From contig JAGWNY010000030.1 of assembly GCA_028872915.1 (NCBI GenBank), forward strand, positions 1 to 37,304: a DNA stretch of 37,304 nt, given 5' to 3'. Source of the stretch: Verrucomicrobiota bacterium. GTDB lineage: Bacteria > Verrucomicrobiota > Verrucomicrobiia > Limisphaerales > UBA11358. A model generated the notes under the pieces. The model searched no databases. It had not been told where the DNA came from and saw nothing but the letters and a program-made list of their open reading frames with translations. Numbering within the stretch: position 1 is the stretch's first letter; each line of letters starts with the position of its first letter. The translations under genes and the position numbers were made by a program. This document shows, piece after piece, positions 6,682 to 14,847 of the stretch.

Positions 6682-7653
6682 GTGAATCATCTGGCCAAAG
6701 CGCGGGAGGTTTTCGACATCGAACTGGCGGCCCTTAGATCGGTGCGTGGGTTGCTGGACGGCGGTTTCAACGAGGCGGCAGGGGCGATTGTGGATGCCCT
6801 CAAACGCCGGGCGAAAGTTGTGGTGGTGGGGGTGGGGAAATCGGGCAATATCGGCCAAAAGATCGCGGCCACGCTGACGAGCACCGGCTCGACCAGCGTG
6901 CTTCTGAACAGTGTGGACGCCTTGCACGGCGACCTGGGCATTCTTTCGGACGGGGACGTTGTGCTGGCCTTGAGTTATTCAGGCGAATCCGAAGAATTGC
7001 TCAACCTGCTTCCGGCCCTCAAACGTTTTTCGGTGCGGCTCATTTGCTTGACGGGAAACATAAAATCCACCCTGGCCCGCCACAGCGATATTGCTCTTAA
7101 CGTGCGCGTGCCGCGGGAAGCTTGTCCCTTCAATCTCGCCCCCACCAGCAGCACGACCGCCATGCTCGTGATGGGCGACGCGCTGGCGATGGCGGTGCTG
7201 CAGGCCCGCGGGTTCAGGCAAAAGGATTACGCCCGCATTCATCCCGGCGGCGCCATTGGGCGCGCCATGCTCTTGCGCGTGGCCGACATCATGCGCGCCG
7301 GTTCGCGCAACGCGGTCGCGGCCGCCCATCTGTCCGTGAAGGAGGCCCTTCTGCTCATGACCCGCGCCCGGTCCGGCAGCCTGAGCGTTGTAGATGGCCG
7401 CGGAAAACTGGTGGGCGTATTCACCGATGGCGATTTCCGCCGCCAAATGGCCGCCAACGGGCAGCTTCTGTCCGAGCCGCTCAAAAGCGTGATGACGCGG
7501 AATCCGGTCTTTATTTTCGAGGAGGCGCTCGCGGTGGAAGCGCTGAAGGTCTTCAACGAACGCAACATTGACGACCTGATAGTGGTGGATCGGAGGCATC
7601 GGCCGGTGGGGCTGGTGGATTCCCAGGATTTGCCGAAGCTGAAGATGATTTGA
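6682..7653 (+). CDS. kdsD: Arabinose-5-phosphate isomerase (KdsD/KpsF/GutQ family)
   Basis: A 323-aa sugar isomerase that interconverts ribulose 5-phosphate and arabinose 5-phosphate, the first step of Kdo synthesis. The SIS domain occupies residues 1-190, with GVGKSGNIGQK at about 50-60, the catalytic-type histidine H82 in DALHGDLG and H187 in IHPGGAIGR. Two CBS domains follow at about 200-260 and 270-323. With the GTG start at 6682 the length equals GutQ (321 aa) and the N-terminus fits the family. ATG 6640 would add 14 residues. Kdo genes kdsA and kdsC lie 8 kb downstream on the same strand. Confidence 0.88.
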   Translation: MNHLAKAREVFDIELAALRSVRGLLDGGFNEAAGAIVDALKRRAKVVVVGVGKSGNIGQKIAATLTSTGSTSVLLNSVDALHGDLGILSDGDVVLALSYSGESEELLNLLPALKRFSVRLICLTGNIKSTLARHSDIALNVRVPREACPFNLAPTSSTTAMLVMGDALAMAVLQARGFRQKDYARIHPGGAIGRAMLLRVADIMRAGSRNAVAAAHLSVKEALLLMTRARSGSLSVVDGRGKLVGVFTDGDFRRQMAANGQLLSEPLKSVMTRNPVFIFEEALAVEALKVFNERNIDDLIVVDRRHRPVGLVDSQDLPKLKMI

Positions 7654-7707
7654 AACGCGTATTTATCGAGCGCGCGGAAACCGGCGCCGGCATAGCGTTG
7701 CCGCGGC

Positions 7708-8544
7708 CTATTTCCGCACCCATTGCCACGTTCTTACCGCTGAATAAACGGCAAAGGTGATGGTGACAATGAAGAAACTCGCGTTCACCGGCAGGAAGAA
7801 CGAAATGAAGATGCCGCTCCACGTGGCCAGGAGGGCAATGACAACGGAGATTAAAATTCCCCGGGCGGGCCGCCGTGCCATTCGATGCGCCGCGGCCGCC
7901 GGCGTCACCATGAGTGCGAAAATGAGCAGCACGCCCACAATCTGAACGGCAATCGAGACGGCAATCGCAATCAGGAGCATAAAGGCGGCGCCCAGCCCAA
8001 ACGTGGGCAATCCCCTGGCTTCAGCCACGTCTTCATCCAGAGAACTCAACAACAATGGCCGATACATCACGGCGACGGCTGCCAGCAACGCCAGGCCCGC
8101 AGCCACCGTTACGAGCACGGCCTGTTGGCTGATGCCGACGATTTGTCCGAACAGGATGGAATAGGCCTCGGTGGCATAACCCTTGTATAAGCTCATAAAG
8201 AGCGCGCCCAAACCCAGCATAAACGCCAGCACCGTTCCAATCTGCACGTCCCGGCCCGCCGCGCGGCGTCCGAGCGCGGCCATCGCGACTCCGCCACCGC
8301 TCGTAAACGCCAAAAGCCCCCATAACGGCTGCAGCCCCATCAGCACGGCGCCCGCCGCCCCGGCAAATCCAATATGCGAGAGCGCGTGGGCGGCAAATGA
8401 CGATTGCCGCAGGACGACGAAATAACCGATGACGCCGGCGACAATGGCAATGACGGTTCCGGCCTCAAAGGCGTGGCGCTCAAAGGCGTATTGCCAGATG
8501 AGGGCCAAGTCCCGGGCGAGGTTCCAGCTAAAGGTCGTGCTCAT
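7708..8544 (-). CDS. Metal ABC transporter permease (ZnuB/TroC family)
   Basis: A 278-aa inner-membrane protein with about eight or nine hydrophobic segments, matching the ABC-3 permease family that imports Zn, Mn or Fe. The region LRQSSFAAHALSHIGFAGAA near residues 45-65 is the family's conserved loop and helix. The ATG at 8544 gives the normal N-terminus and overlaps the end of the ATPase gene by 17 bases, so translation is coupled. It is the last gene of the three-gene operon read leftward. It converges on kdsD with 54 bases between the two stops. Confidence 0.87.
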   Translation of the reverse strand: MSTTFSWNLARDLALIWQYAFERHAFEAGTVIAIVAGVIGYFVVLRQSSFAAHALSHIGFAGAAGAVLMGLQPLWGLLAFTSGGGVAMAALGRRAAGRDVQIGTVLAFMLGLGALFMSLYKGYATEAYSILFGQIVGISQQAVLVTVAAGLALLAAVAVMYRPLLLSSLDEDVAEARGLPTFGLGAAFMLLIAIAVSIAVQIVGVLLIFALMVTPAAAAHRMARRPARGILISVVIALLATWSGIFISFFLPVNASFFIVTITFAVYSAVRTWQWVRK

Positions 8545-9325
8545 GATGGTGTGCCGGGTCTTCCGTGCCGATGATGGCAATGCGTCCGCGGGAATCCTTG
8601 ACCACTTCGACAGGAATGCCGTAGAGATCGCTCAAGGATTGGGTGGTCAAGATGTCGGAGGGCCGGCCGGTCATGACGCGGCCATTGGCCACGTAGATCA
8701 CCCGGTCAAGGACCGGCAGAAGGGGATTGATATTATGAGCAATCAACAGCGCGGTAATGCCGCGGGAATGAACAATGGTATTGACCCATTGCACGAAGTC
8801 CGCTTCGCGCCGGATGTCGAGGTTGGCCAGCGGTTCGTCCAGCAGCAGTAGATCGGGCCGGCCCACCAGGGCTTCGGCAAAGAATATCCGTTGCAATTCA
8901 CCGCCGGAGAGCGCCCCGAGCGGGCGGCGCGCCAGGTCCGCCGCGCCAACCGCGCGCAACGCCGCAAGGGCTTCGTCCCGCCCCTGGCCCATCCGCCCAA
9001 ATCCCCAGCGGTTTCCAATCAACCCGAATCGGACCAACTCCACGGCTTCGAGCCGCAGTTCGCTGGCAATGGCATGACGCTGCGGAACGTAGCCGATGCG
9101 CTGGTTTCCGCGAGAGGGCGGGCGGCCGAAAATTGTCAATGCGCCTTGCAGGGGTTTGTCCAGCCCCAACAACAAACGAAACAGCGTGGTCTTGCCCGCC
9201 CCGTTTGGCCCTAAAACCGCCACAAATTCGCCCCGGCCAACGGAAAAATTCGCGTCACGCCACACTTCCAAACGCTCGTAACCTGCCGCCAGGCCAGCCG
9301 CCGAAATGACATCGTTCTCCATCAT
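8528..9325 (-). CDS. Metal ABC transporter ATP-binding protein (ZnuC/TroB family)
   Basis: A 265-aa ATPase driving the metal permease. It has Walker A GPNGAGKTT, the Q-loop around YVPQRHAI, signature LSGGELQR, Walker B LLLLDEPLA with NLD, and the switch histidine in LLIAHNI. The C-terminus is rich in histidine and acid (HHHEHDL), compatible with metal handling. ATG 9325 overlaps the stop of the binding-protein gene as ATGA. An in-frame ATG immediately after is also possible. The middle position in the operon and overlaps on both sides show tight coupling. Confidence 0.9.
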   Translation of the reverse strand: MMENDVISAAGLAAGYERLEVWRDANFSVGRGEFVAVLGPNGAGKTTLFRLLLGLDKPLQGALTIFGRPPSRGNQRIGYVPQRHAIASELRLEAVELVRFGLIGNRWGFGRMGQGRDEALAALRAVGAADLARRPLGALSGGELQRIFFAEALVGRPDLLLLDEPLANLDIRREADFVQWVNTIVHSRGITALLIAHNINPLLPVLDRVIYVANGRVMTGRPSDILTTQSLSDLYGIPVEVVKDSRGRIAIIGTEDPAHHHEHDL

Positions 9326-10260
9326 TTTCCCAACCTTTTTCCCGCGGTTTTTTCGAGCGCCACTTGCAACGCAACGATTTGTGAATCCATCCAATCCTCA
9401 AACGAGGCATCCGGCGGCTGCACCGTTTCGGTGATGCCCACCACGGGAATGCCATCGGCCTGGGCGCGGTTCTTCATCTGCCCGGTCAATGGCGTAACGG
9501 TCTGTTTGTTATAGACGAGCACGGACGCCCGCTTGAGTTGCTCCTCAAATTGGACAATGCTTTGCGCGGGCGGCTCGTTGCCGGCGCCAACGGCTTCCAT
9601 GAACACGGGCGGCGAAATCAAATCAAGGCCGGCCGCCCTGGCCAGATATGTGAATATGTCCTCAGTGGCCGCCACCTTCATGCCACCGAACCGCCGCCGG
9701 ATGGCGGCAATCCGCTGCTGATATTGCCCCAACGCCGTTTGAAGGGCGCGGTATCGTTTCTGGAAAGATGCCGCGTCGGGCGGGTCCAGCGCGGCGAGGT
9801 CGTGTTCGACGCGCGCGGCCACCTGGTTTACATAAGCCGGGTTGTACCAGAAATGGGGATTGTCGCCCGGCTTTTTCCCCAGGAATTCGGCGACGTTCAA
9901 GACCATCCGGCGGGGAGCGGGCGATGCCGCGAGCAGGCGGCTGCACCAACTGTCGTAGCCGGCGCCGTTGACGATGACATAGTCCGCATCGGCAACGGCG
10001 CGGGCCGTGGCCGCGCTGCTTTGGTATTCGTGCGGATCGGCGTTGGGATCGGTGATGACGCTGGTCAGACGGGCGCGCGGACCGGCGAGTTGTGAAACGA
10101 GGCTGCCCCAAAAATTTTCCGCCGCGACAATCCGCAACATTCGCGGCCCGGCGCCCGCGGCCGCCCGCGGCGGCGCGGCGCGCCGGCAAGCCGCCGGAAA
10201 AAGGGCGATGGCAATGAGGAACACCGCCGCGCCGCCGCCCATGACGCGCGGCCGGCTCAT
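9322..10260 (-). CDS. Metal ABC transporter substrate-binding protein (ZnuA/TroA family)
   Basis: A 312-aa exported cluster A-I binding protein. The N-terminus has a hydrophobic signal segment (GGGAAVFLIAIALFPAAC). The cysteine may carry lipid, although the lipobox is atypical. Likely ligands are H77 (DPHEYQ), H136 (NPHFWY), E200 (ATEDIF) and E278 (GITETV). Zinc proteins usually have His at the third position, whereas manganese proteins such as PsaA have Glu there. There is no His-rich loop. The metal is therefore uncertain, zinc or manganese. The ATG at 10260 lies about 70 bases downstream of a predicted promoter with a palindromic operator. It is the first gene of the operon. Confidence 0.85.
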   Translation of the reverse strand: MSRPRVMGGGAAVFLIAIALFPAACRRAAPPRAAAGAGPRMLRIVAAENFWGSLVSQLAGPRARLTSVITDPNADPHEYQSSAATARAVADADYVIVNGAGYDSWCSRLLAASPAPRRMVLNVAEFLGKKPGDNPHFWYNPAYVNQVAARVEHDLAALDPPDAASFQKRYRALQTALGQYQQRIAAIRRRFGGMKVAATEDIFTYLARAAGLDLISPPVFMEAVGAGNEPPAQSIVQFEEQLKRASVLVYNKQTVTPLTGQMKNRAQADGIPVVGITETVQPPDASFEDWMDSQIVALQVALEKTAGKRLGK

Positions 10261-10320
10261 GTTTCCGGCGGGAACGGTGGCAGCCGCCCGATTGTTTGAA
10301 TGGATGGCGTCCGCGATTTC

Positions 10321-10343
10321 ATATTGCAAATCATTTGCAATAT
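10321..10343. promoter_or_regulatory. Perfect palindromic operator (Fur-family type: Zur/Mur-like)
   Basis: An 11-bp half ATATTGCAAAT (10321-10331), one central base, then its exact reverse complement (10333-10343): a 23-bp perfect palindrome. It overlaps the predicted -10 box and transcript start of the metal transporter operon. Odd-centred AT-rich palindromes of this size are typical of Fur-superfamily regulators. The half-site TTGCAAAT resembles Mur/Fur-type boxes as I recall them more than the enterobacterial Zur box. Repression by metal-loaded regulator is the natural reading. The regulator gene is not in the window. Confidence 0.8.
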
Positions 10344-10367
10344 AACGCGCCGGGGGGCGGACGGCAA
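10339..10367 (-). promoter_or_regulatory. Promoter of the metal transporter operon
   Basis: Read on the reverse strand: TTGCCG (10367-10362), a 17-bp spacer and TATATT (10344-10339). The transcript would start near 10332, the centre of the palindrome, so a bound repressor would block it. Unlike most genes here, this one has a leader of about 70 nt. Confidence 0.55.
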
Positions 10368-10510
10368 GCAGACTTTGGAGGCGGGACGGCTTCCTTTTGC
10401 AGCCCCTTAAAGAGCCGGGGCCGAAGCGAGGGGTTCCGGGTGACGCGTGGAAAAGACAGGGAAATTCGAGACTCGCAACCCCGTCTTCAGCAAGAAGAAT
10501 CAACGGGTTA

Positions 10511-11236
10511 TCAGACAGGGGCCATTTCCATGTCGCGGCTGTAGTACAAAATGCGGCCGCAATTGATGCAGGAGACGATTTGTTTTTGGGATCGGCAAGT
10601 GACGAGCACCTGGGCCGGCAGCTTCATGTGGCAGCCTCCGCAAACGCCGTGGGCGACGCCCACGACCACGTTGTCGCCCTTGCTTCGGAACAGCCGTTCG
10701 TAGCGATTGCGGACCGGCTCCTCCACGGCCGCGGCGAGTTCAGCCCGGCCCGCTTCCAACATTTCCAACTCCTTTTTGAGGTTTTGCTCGCGCTGGTCCA
10801 ATTGCGCGATCTCATTTTCGGAGTTTTTGTCGGCGGCGGCCATGGCGGCGGCTGCCTGGGCCAACTCCTTCTGTCCGTTTTCCGCCTGCTCCATCAGTTC
10901 GATTTCGCCATCCTCGACGCGCCTGATTTCGCCCTTGCAATTTTCGATTTCATTGGCCAGCGCGCGGTACTCCTCATTTTTGCGGGTCTGCAACTGTTGA
11001 TTGGCATATTTTTCGATCTGCGATTTTTTGGCTTCGACTTCCAATTCGAGGCGTTTGCGTTCGGATTCGATCTGTTTGAGGCGGTTGCGGATTGTTTCAA
11101 GGCGCCCCCTGGCGGTCGCGGCGTTGGAGCGATAGTTTTCGCGTTCGGGCGGGATGTGGGCGAGTTCCTGCTTGAGCCGGTGAATTTTGCGGTCGCGGTC
11201 CTGCAGGATGAGAAGTTTCTCAATGGTATCGAACAT
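10511..11236 (-). CDS. Coiled-coil protein with C4-type zinc ribbon (CdsZ/DUF164-like)
   Basis: A 241-aa protein with a long coiled coil over about residues 5-175 (Glu/Lys/Gln-rich heptads) and a C-terminal C4 zinc ribbon at about 195-235 with CGGC and, 20-odd residues on, CINC followed by GRILYY. This architecture is widespread, including in Chlamydiae and Verrucomicrobiota. Family members are proposed to bind nucleic acid or proteins, and the precise role is unknown. ATG 11236 is chosen because a near-consensus promoter ends 10 nt upstream; an in-frame codon 13 residues earlier would lie inside it. It is a single-gene unit, divergent from pta. Confidence 0.82.
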   Translation of the reverse strand: MFDTIEKLLILQDRDRKIHRLKQELAHIPPERENYRSNAATARGRLETIRNRLKQIESERKRLELEVEAKKSQIEKYANQQLQTRKNEEYRALANEIENCKGEIRRVEDGEIELMEQAENGQKELAQAAAAMAAADKNSENEIAQLDQREQNLKKELEMLEAGRAELAAAVEEPVRNRYERLFRSKGDNVVVGVAHGVCGGCHMKLPAQVLVTCRSQKQIVSCINCGRILYYSRDMEMAPV

Positions 11237-11246
11237 TGAATGAAAA

Positions 11247-11275
11247 AGCGTAACGGCCATCCGCAGCCAAGTCAA
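11247..11275 (-). promoter_or_regulatory. Near-leaderless promoter of the zinc-ribbon gene
   Basis: Reverse strand: TTGACT (11275-11270), a 17-bp spacer and TACGCT (11252-11247), then 10 nt to the ATG at 11236. The predicted leader is only about 3 nt. Confidence 0.55.
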
Positions 11276-11359
11276 AATGCTTTTCAGGAATTTTCAGGAA
11301 TTTGCGGGCATTTTACGTTGTTTCATTTGGGTGGACTTGGCGTTGCGGGACAAATTGAT

Positions 11360-11388
11360 TTGGCGGGGCAGATTCCGGGCGTTACCCT
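11360..11388 (+). promoter_or_regulatory. Leaderless-type promoter of pta
   Basis: TTGGCG (11360-11365), a 17-bp spacer and TACCCT (11383-11388), then 6 nt to the ATG at 11395. The matches are moderate but the geometry equals the other leaderless promoters. There is no Shine-Dalgarno. Confidence 0.45.
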
Positions 11389-11394
11389 GCGGTC

Positions 11395-12447
11395 ATGCGT
11401 TTTATTGGCGGGGTGATTGACAAACTGCAACGGCATCCCAAGCGGATTGTTTTTCCCGAGGGGGAGGAGCCGCGCATTTTGCAGGCGGCCCGGCAGTTCC
11501 AGGCGCTGCGCCTGGGCGCGCCGATTTTGCTGGGCGATGCGACCAGGGTGCGGAGCGTGGCGGCGGCGAATGAAATTCCGCTGGATGGCATTCGCATCAT
11601 AGATCCGGCGGCCAGCGGCGACCTGGACATTTTTGCGCGGCGATTCCATGCCCTGCGGCGGGACAAAGGGATGCGGGCGCCGGAAGCGCGGGAAGCGATG
11701 CAGCAGCCGAATTTTTACGGCGCGATGATGCTGGCGATGCATCAGGCCGATGGCCTGGTATCGGGAGCGTCGCATACCACTGGGAGCGTGTTGCGGCCGC
11801 TGTTTCAGATCGTCAAAGTGGCGCCGGATATTCAGACGGCGTCGAGTTGCATGGTCATGGAGGTGGAAAACCCGCTGATTGGAGAGGGGGGGGTGCTGTT
11901 CATGGCGGATTGCGGTGTGATTCCCGATCCCACAGTGGACCAACTGGCCGACATCGCCGTTTCGACCGCCCGCCTGGCCCGGCATCTTCTGGGGGTGCGG
12001 CCACGGGTGGCGCTGCTTTCATTTTCGACGCGGGGAAGCGCGGCCCATTCGAGCGTTGGGAAAGTGCAGGCGGCGACCGCGATGGCCAGGCGCAAAGCCG
12101 AACAACTGCGGCTGGAGGCGGACATGGACGGGGAAATGCAGGCGGATGCCGCGCTGGTATCCGAGATCGCGGAAAGGAAAGTGGAGGACAGCCCGGTGGC
12201 CGGGCGCGCGAACGTGCTGATTTTTCCGGAACTCAATTCGGGCAATATCGCCAGCAAGATGGTTCGGATTGTGGGGCGGGCCAACGCTTACGGGCAGATA
12301 CTTCTGGGATTGAACCGCCCGGCTGCCGACGTCTCGCGCGGATCGAGCGCGCATGACATACTTGGGGTTGCGGCCATCGTGGGCGTGCAGTCCACGGATT
12401 ACCTGCAACTGTATCCGGGGGCCGAAACCCAACTTCCCGCCGAATGA
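11395..12447 (+). CDS. pta: Phosphate acetyltransferase, stand-alone catalytic domain
   Basis: A 350-aa enzyme that interconverts acetyl-CoA plus phosphate and acetyl phosphate plus CoA. It covers the whole PTA_PTB domain: KRIVFPEGEEPRILQAA at 16-32, the DGLVSGASHTTGSVLRP active-site region, LLSFSTRGSA, and the C-terminal segment with FPELNSGNIASKMV. The length matches short (EutD/Clostridium-type) Pta. It lacks the N-terminal P-loop and DRTGG domains of enterobacterial Pta. The next gene encodes precisely those, so the two products probably work together. No ackA is in the window. Confidence 0.9.
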   Translation: MRFIGGVIDKLQRHPKRIVFPEGEEPRILQAARQFQALRLGAPILLGDATRVRSVAAANEIPLDGIRIIDPAASGDLDIFARRFHALRRDKGMRAPEAREAMQQPNFYGAMMLAMHQADGLVSGASHTTGSVLRPLFQIVKVAPDIQTASSCMVMEVENPLIGEGGVLFMADCGVIPDPTVDQLADIAVSTARLARHLLGVRPRVALLSFSTRGSAAHSSVGKVQAATAMARRKAEQLRLEADMDGEMQADAALVSEIAERKVEDSPVAGRANVLIFPELNSGNIASKMVRIVGRANAYGQILLGLNRPAADVSRGSSAHDILGVAAIVGVQSTDYLQLYPGAETQLPAE

Positions 12448-12538
12448 AGGCTGGTGAAGGAGGCAGGATGAAGGAGCTTCGAGGGAAGCGGATGGGGCGC
12501 GGCGGCGGGGCGTCCGCTGGCGGCCTGGGTAGCGAATC

Positions 12539-13633
12539 ATGAACACGTCAACGCCAAGAATCTTCATCGCGGCCACGCGGCAGAACGACGGGAAGACCAC
12601 TGTTTCGCTGGGGCTGATTTCGGCGTTGCAGGAATTTTTTCCGCGGGTGGGCTACATCAAACCGGTGGGCCAGCGGTTTATCCAGGTGGAGGAACAAAAG
12701 ATTGACGAGGACACGGTGCTGATGGACGCGGTGTACCGGATGAATTGTCCGCTGGTGGACATGAGTCCGATTGCGGTGGAACCGGATTTTACGCGGAAAT
12801 ATCTCCAGGCCGCGAACAACGAGACGCTGGTGAGGAAGATTCAGACGGCGTTTGACCGCGTGGCGTGGGAAAAGGATTTCGTGCTGTGCGAAGGGAGCGG
12901 CCACGCCGGCGTCGGCTCCGTTTTCGATCTGTCGAACGCGCGTGTGGCCAAGTTGCTGGGTGCAAAAGCGGTGATTGTGTCGCAGGGAGGCATTGGGCGG
13001 CCGATAGACGAAATCGCGCTCAACCAGGCGTTGTTCGAGAAGGAGGAGGTGGAAATCGCGGGGGTAATTCTGAACAAGGTTCTGGGCGAAAAAGTGGATT
13101 ACGTGACCGATTTTGCCCGGCGCGGCCTCAAGCGAAAAGGGTTGGAACTGCTTGGGGTGCTGCCGCACCAACGGATATTGTGCAATCCGTCCATTGACCT
13201 GGTGCGGGAGGAGCTCGGCGCGGAACTGCTCAACCCGTCCGCCAGCCTGCAGGGCCTGGCGGACGACGTTGTGGTTGGCGCCATGAGCGCGCAAAACGCG
13301 ATTCCATTTTTCAGGCGCGGCGTCCTGCTCATCACGCCCGGAGATCGCGAAGATCTTGTCCTCGCGGCGGGCGCCACCACGCATCCTTACAGCCGCGACA
13401 AAATGGCCGGGATCGTGCTGACCGGGGGACTTCGCCCCGCTCCGGCGGTGGCGAAGGCGATCCAGGCAATGCCCATTCCAGTGCTGCTGGCCTCGGCGGA
13501 CAGTTACGAGGTGGCCTCGCGCGTCAACAACCTGATCGTCAAAACCCGGCCCGCGGACGCGGAAAAAATTTCTCTGATCCGCGACATTGTGGCAAAAAAC
13601 GTCAATGTAAAAAAGATCGTGGAATCGCTGTGA
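12539..13633 (+). CDS. P-loop (BioD-like) and DRTGG domain protein, counterpart of the Pta N-terminus
   Basis: A 364-aa protein in two parts. Residues 1-210 are a dethiobiotin-synthetase-like P-loop domain, with AATRQNDGKTTVSLGL at about 11-26 as its nucleotide loop and CEGSGHAGVGS near 117. Residues 220-330 are a DRTGG domain, with GIVLTGGLRP and PVLLASADSYEVASRVN. In E. coli Pta these two domains are fused in front of the catalytic domain and have a regulatory role. Here they form a separate protein encoded 91 bases after pta on the same strand. The C-terminus ends in a basic helix. It ends one base before hisC. Confidence 0.82.
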   Translation: MNTSTPRIFIAATRQNDGKTTVSLGLISALQEFFPRVGYIKPVGQRFIQVEEQKIDEDTVLMDAVYRMNCPLVDMSPIAVEPDFTRKYLQAANNETLVRKIQTAFDRVAWEKDFVLCEGSGHAGVGSVFDLSNARVAKLLGAKAVIVSQGGIGRPIDEIALNQALFEKEEVEIAGVILNKVLGEKVDYVTDFARRGLKRKGLELLGVLPHQRILCNPSIDLVREELGAELLNPSASLQGLADDVVVGAMSAQNAIPFFRRGVLLITPGDREDLVLAAGATTHPYSRDKMAGIVLTGGLRPAPAVAKAIQAMPIPVLLASADSYEVASRVNNLIVKTRPADAEKISLIRDIVAKNVNVKKIVESL

Positions 13634-13634
13634 G

Positions 13635-14729
13635 ATGAAGCCGTTGCGCGTCAACCCGTTTTTCAAAGACCTGCCGGTGTACCAGCCGGGACGCCCGATT
13701 GAAGAAGTGGCGCGCGAACAGGGCGCGCCGGCGGATTCCATCGTGAAACTGGCATCGAACGAAAATCCCTTCGGCCCATCGCCCCTGGCGCTGGCGGCGC
13801 TGGAGAAGGCCGCGGGTGGCGTTCATCGTTATCCGGATGGCAACGGTTTTTATCTGAAGCAAAAGCTTGCGGGGAAGCTGGGCGTGGAGGCGGCCTGCCT
13901 GATTTTGGGAAACGGCTCGAATGAAATCATCGAGTTCGCGGCGCACGCGCTGCTCGCGCCCGGCGATGAGGTGGTGGTCTCGCAATTCTGTTTTGCGATC
14001 TATCCCATTGTGGCCCGAATGTTCGGGGCAAAAGTCGTGACCGTGCCGGCGAAAAATCACGGGCATGATTTGCCGGCCATGCTGCGTGCGGTCACGGCGC
14101 GGACCCGGTTGATTTTTGTGGCCAATCCGAACAATCCCACCGGGACGCTTGCGGCGCGGGACGAGGTTGTGCGGTTCGTCAATGACGTTCCGGATGACGT
14201 GTTGCTGGTGATGGACGAGGCGTATATCGAATTTCTGGAAGAGCCTGTGGATTTGGTGTCGCTCGTCCGCCTCGGCGCGCGCCGGAATCTGCTTTTGATG
14301 CGGACCTTTTCAAAAATTCATGGACTGGCCGGGTTGCGGATTGGCTACGGCATCGGAGACGCCGAATTGGTGTCAGCGCTGGAAAAGGCGCGGCAGCCGT
14401 TCAACGTGAACCTGGCGGCGCAGGCCGCCGCGCTTGCGGCGCTTGACGACGAAGCGCACGTCCGAAAAACGCGAGCCAATAATTTCGCGGGGCTGGATTT
14501 TTTCAGCCGTGCGTTTCGCGAGATGGAATTGGAATTTGTGCGGTCGCACGCGAACTTCGTGCTGGTCCGGGTTGGCGGCGGAAAGAAGGTATTTGAGGCC
14601 ATGCAGGGGCGCGGGGTGATTGTGCGGCCAATGGACGGCTACGGCCTGCCCGAATGGGTGCGCATTTCCATCGGCACGCCCGCCGAGAATGAACGCTGCC
14701 TGGAGGCGCTCGAAATCATCCTTCTGTGA
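13635..14729 (+). CDS. hisC: Histidinol-phosphate aminotransferase
   Basis: A 364-aa fold-type I PLP enzyme. It converts imidazole acetol phosphate and glutamate to histidinol phosphate. It shows the family landmarks LASNENPFGPSPLALAAL near 40, the HRYPDGNG segment, NPNNPTGT near 160, DEAYIEF near 195 and the PLP lysine in TFSKIHGLAGLRIGYG near 220. HisC and aromatic or Asp-type relatives are hard to separate, but the spacing fits HisC. Only one base separates it from the preceding gene, so it is cotranscribed with pta and the DRTGG gene, an unusual set of neighbours for a histidine gene. Confidence 0.85.
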   Translation: MKPLRVNPFFKDLPVYQPGRPIEEVAREQGAPADSIVKLASNENPFGPSPLALAALEKAAGGVHRYPDGNGFYLKQKLAGKLGVEAACLILGNGSNEIIEFAAHALLAPGDEVVVSQFCFAIYPIVARMFGAKVVTVPAKNHGHDLPAMLRAVTARTRLIFVANPNNPTGTLAARDEVVRFVNDVPDDVLLVMDEAYIEFLEEPVDLVSLVRLGARRNLLLMRTFSKIHGLAGLRIGYGIGDAELVSALEKARQPFNVNLAAQAAALAALDDEAHVRKTRANNFAGLDFFSRAFREMELEFVRSHANFVLVRVGGGKKVFEAMQGRGVIVRPMDGYGLPEWVRISIGTPAENERCLEALEIILL

Positions 14730-14760
14730 CTGAAAGAAGGTTTGGAGATGGAAACCATGA

Positions 14761-14837
14761 GTTTTTGCAAAAATTGGCGAGTTTTAGGCAAAAACAGTGT
14801 AGCTGGATTCCTGATTTGGCGCGTTACTGCCTATAGT
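14761..14837 (+). promoter_or_regulatory. Putative control region of the radical SAM gene
   Basis: An 8-bp perfect inverted repeat, GTTTTTGC (14761-14768) and GCAAAAAC (14788-14795), lies upstream of a good -10 box TATAGT (14832-14837). No good -35 is seen. The -10 ends 10 nt before the ATG at 14848, so any transcript from it would have a leader of about 4 nt. Confidence 0.35.
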
Positions 14838-14847
14838 GGACATCGGC

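Noticed and set aside
7654..7720. Inverted repeat GCGGAAA ... TTTCCGC between kdsD and znuB-like gene as a bidirectional terminator
   Set aside because: The loop is about 30 bases, one arm lies in coding sequence and there is no T run.
10261..10503. Longer N-terminus for the metal-binding protein, continuing through the operator
   Set aside because: The extension would run through the promoter and palindrome and lacks signal-peptide character; ATG 10260 gives a normal exported N-terminus.
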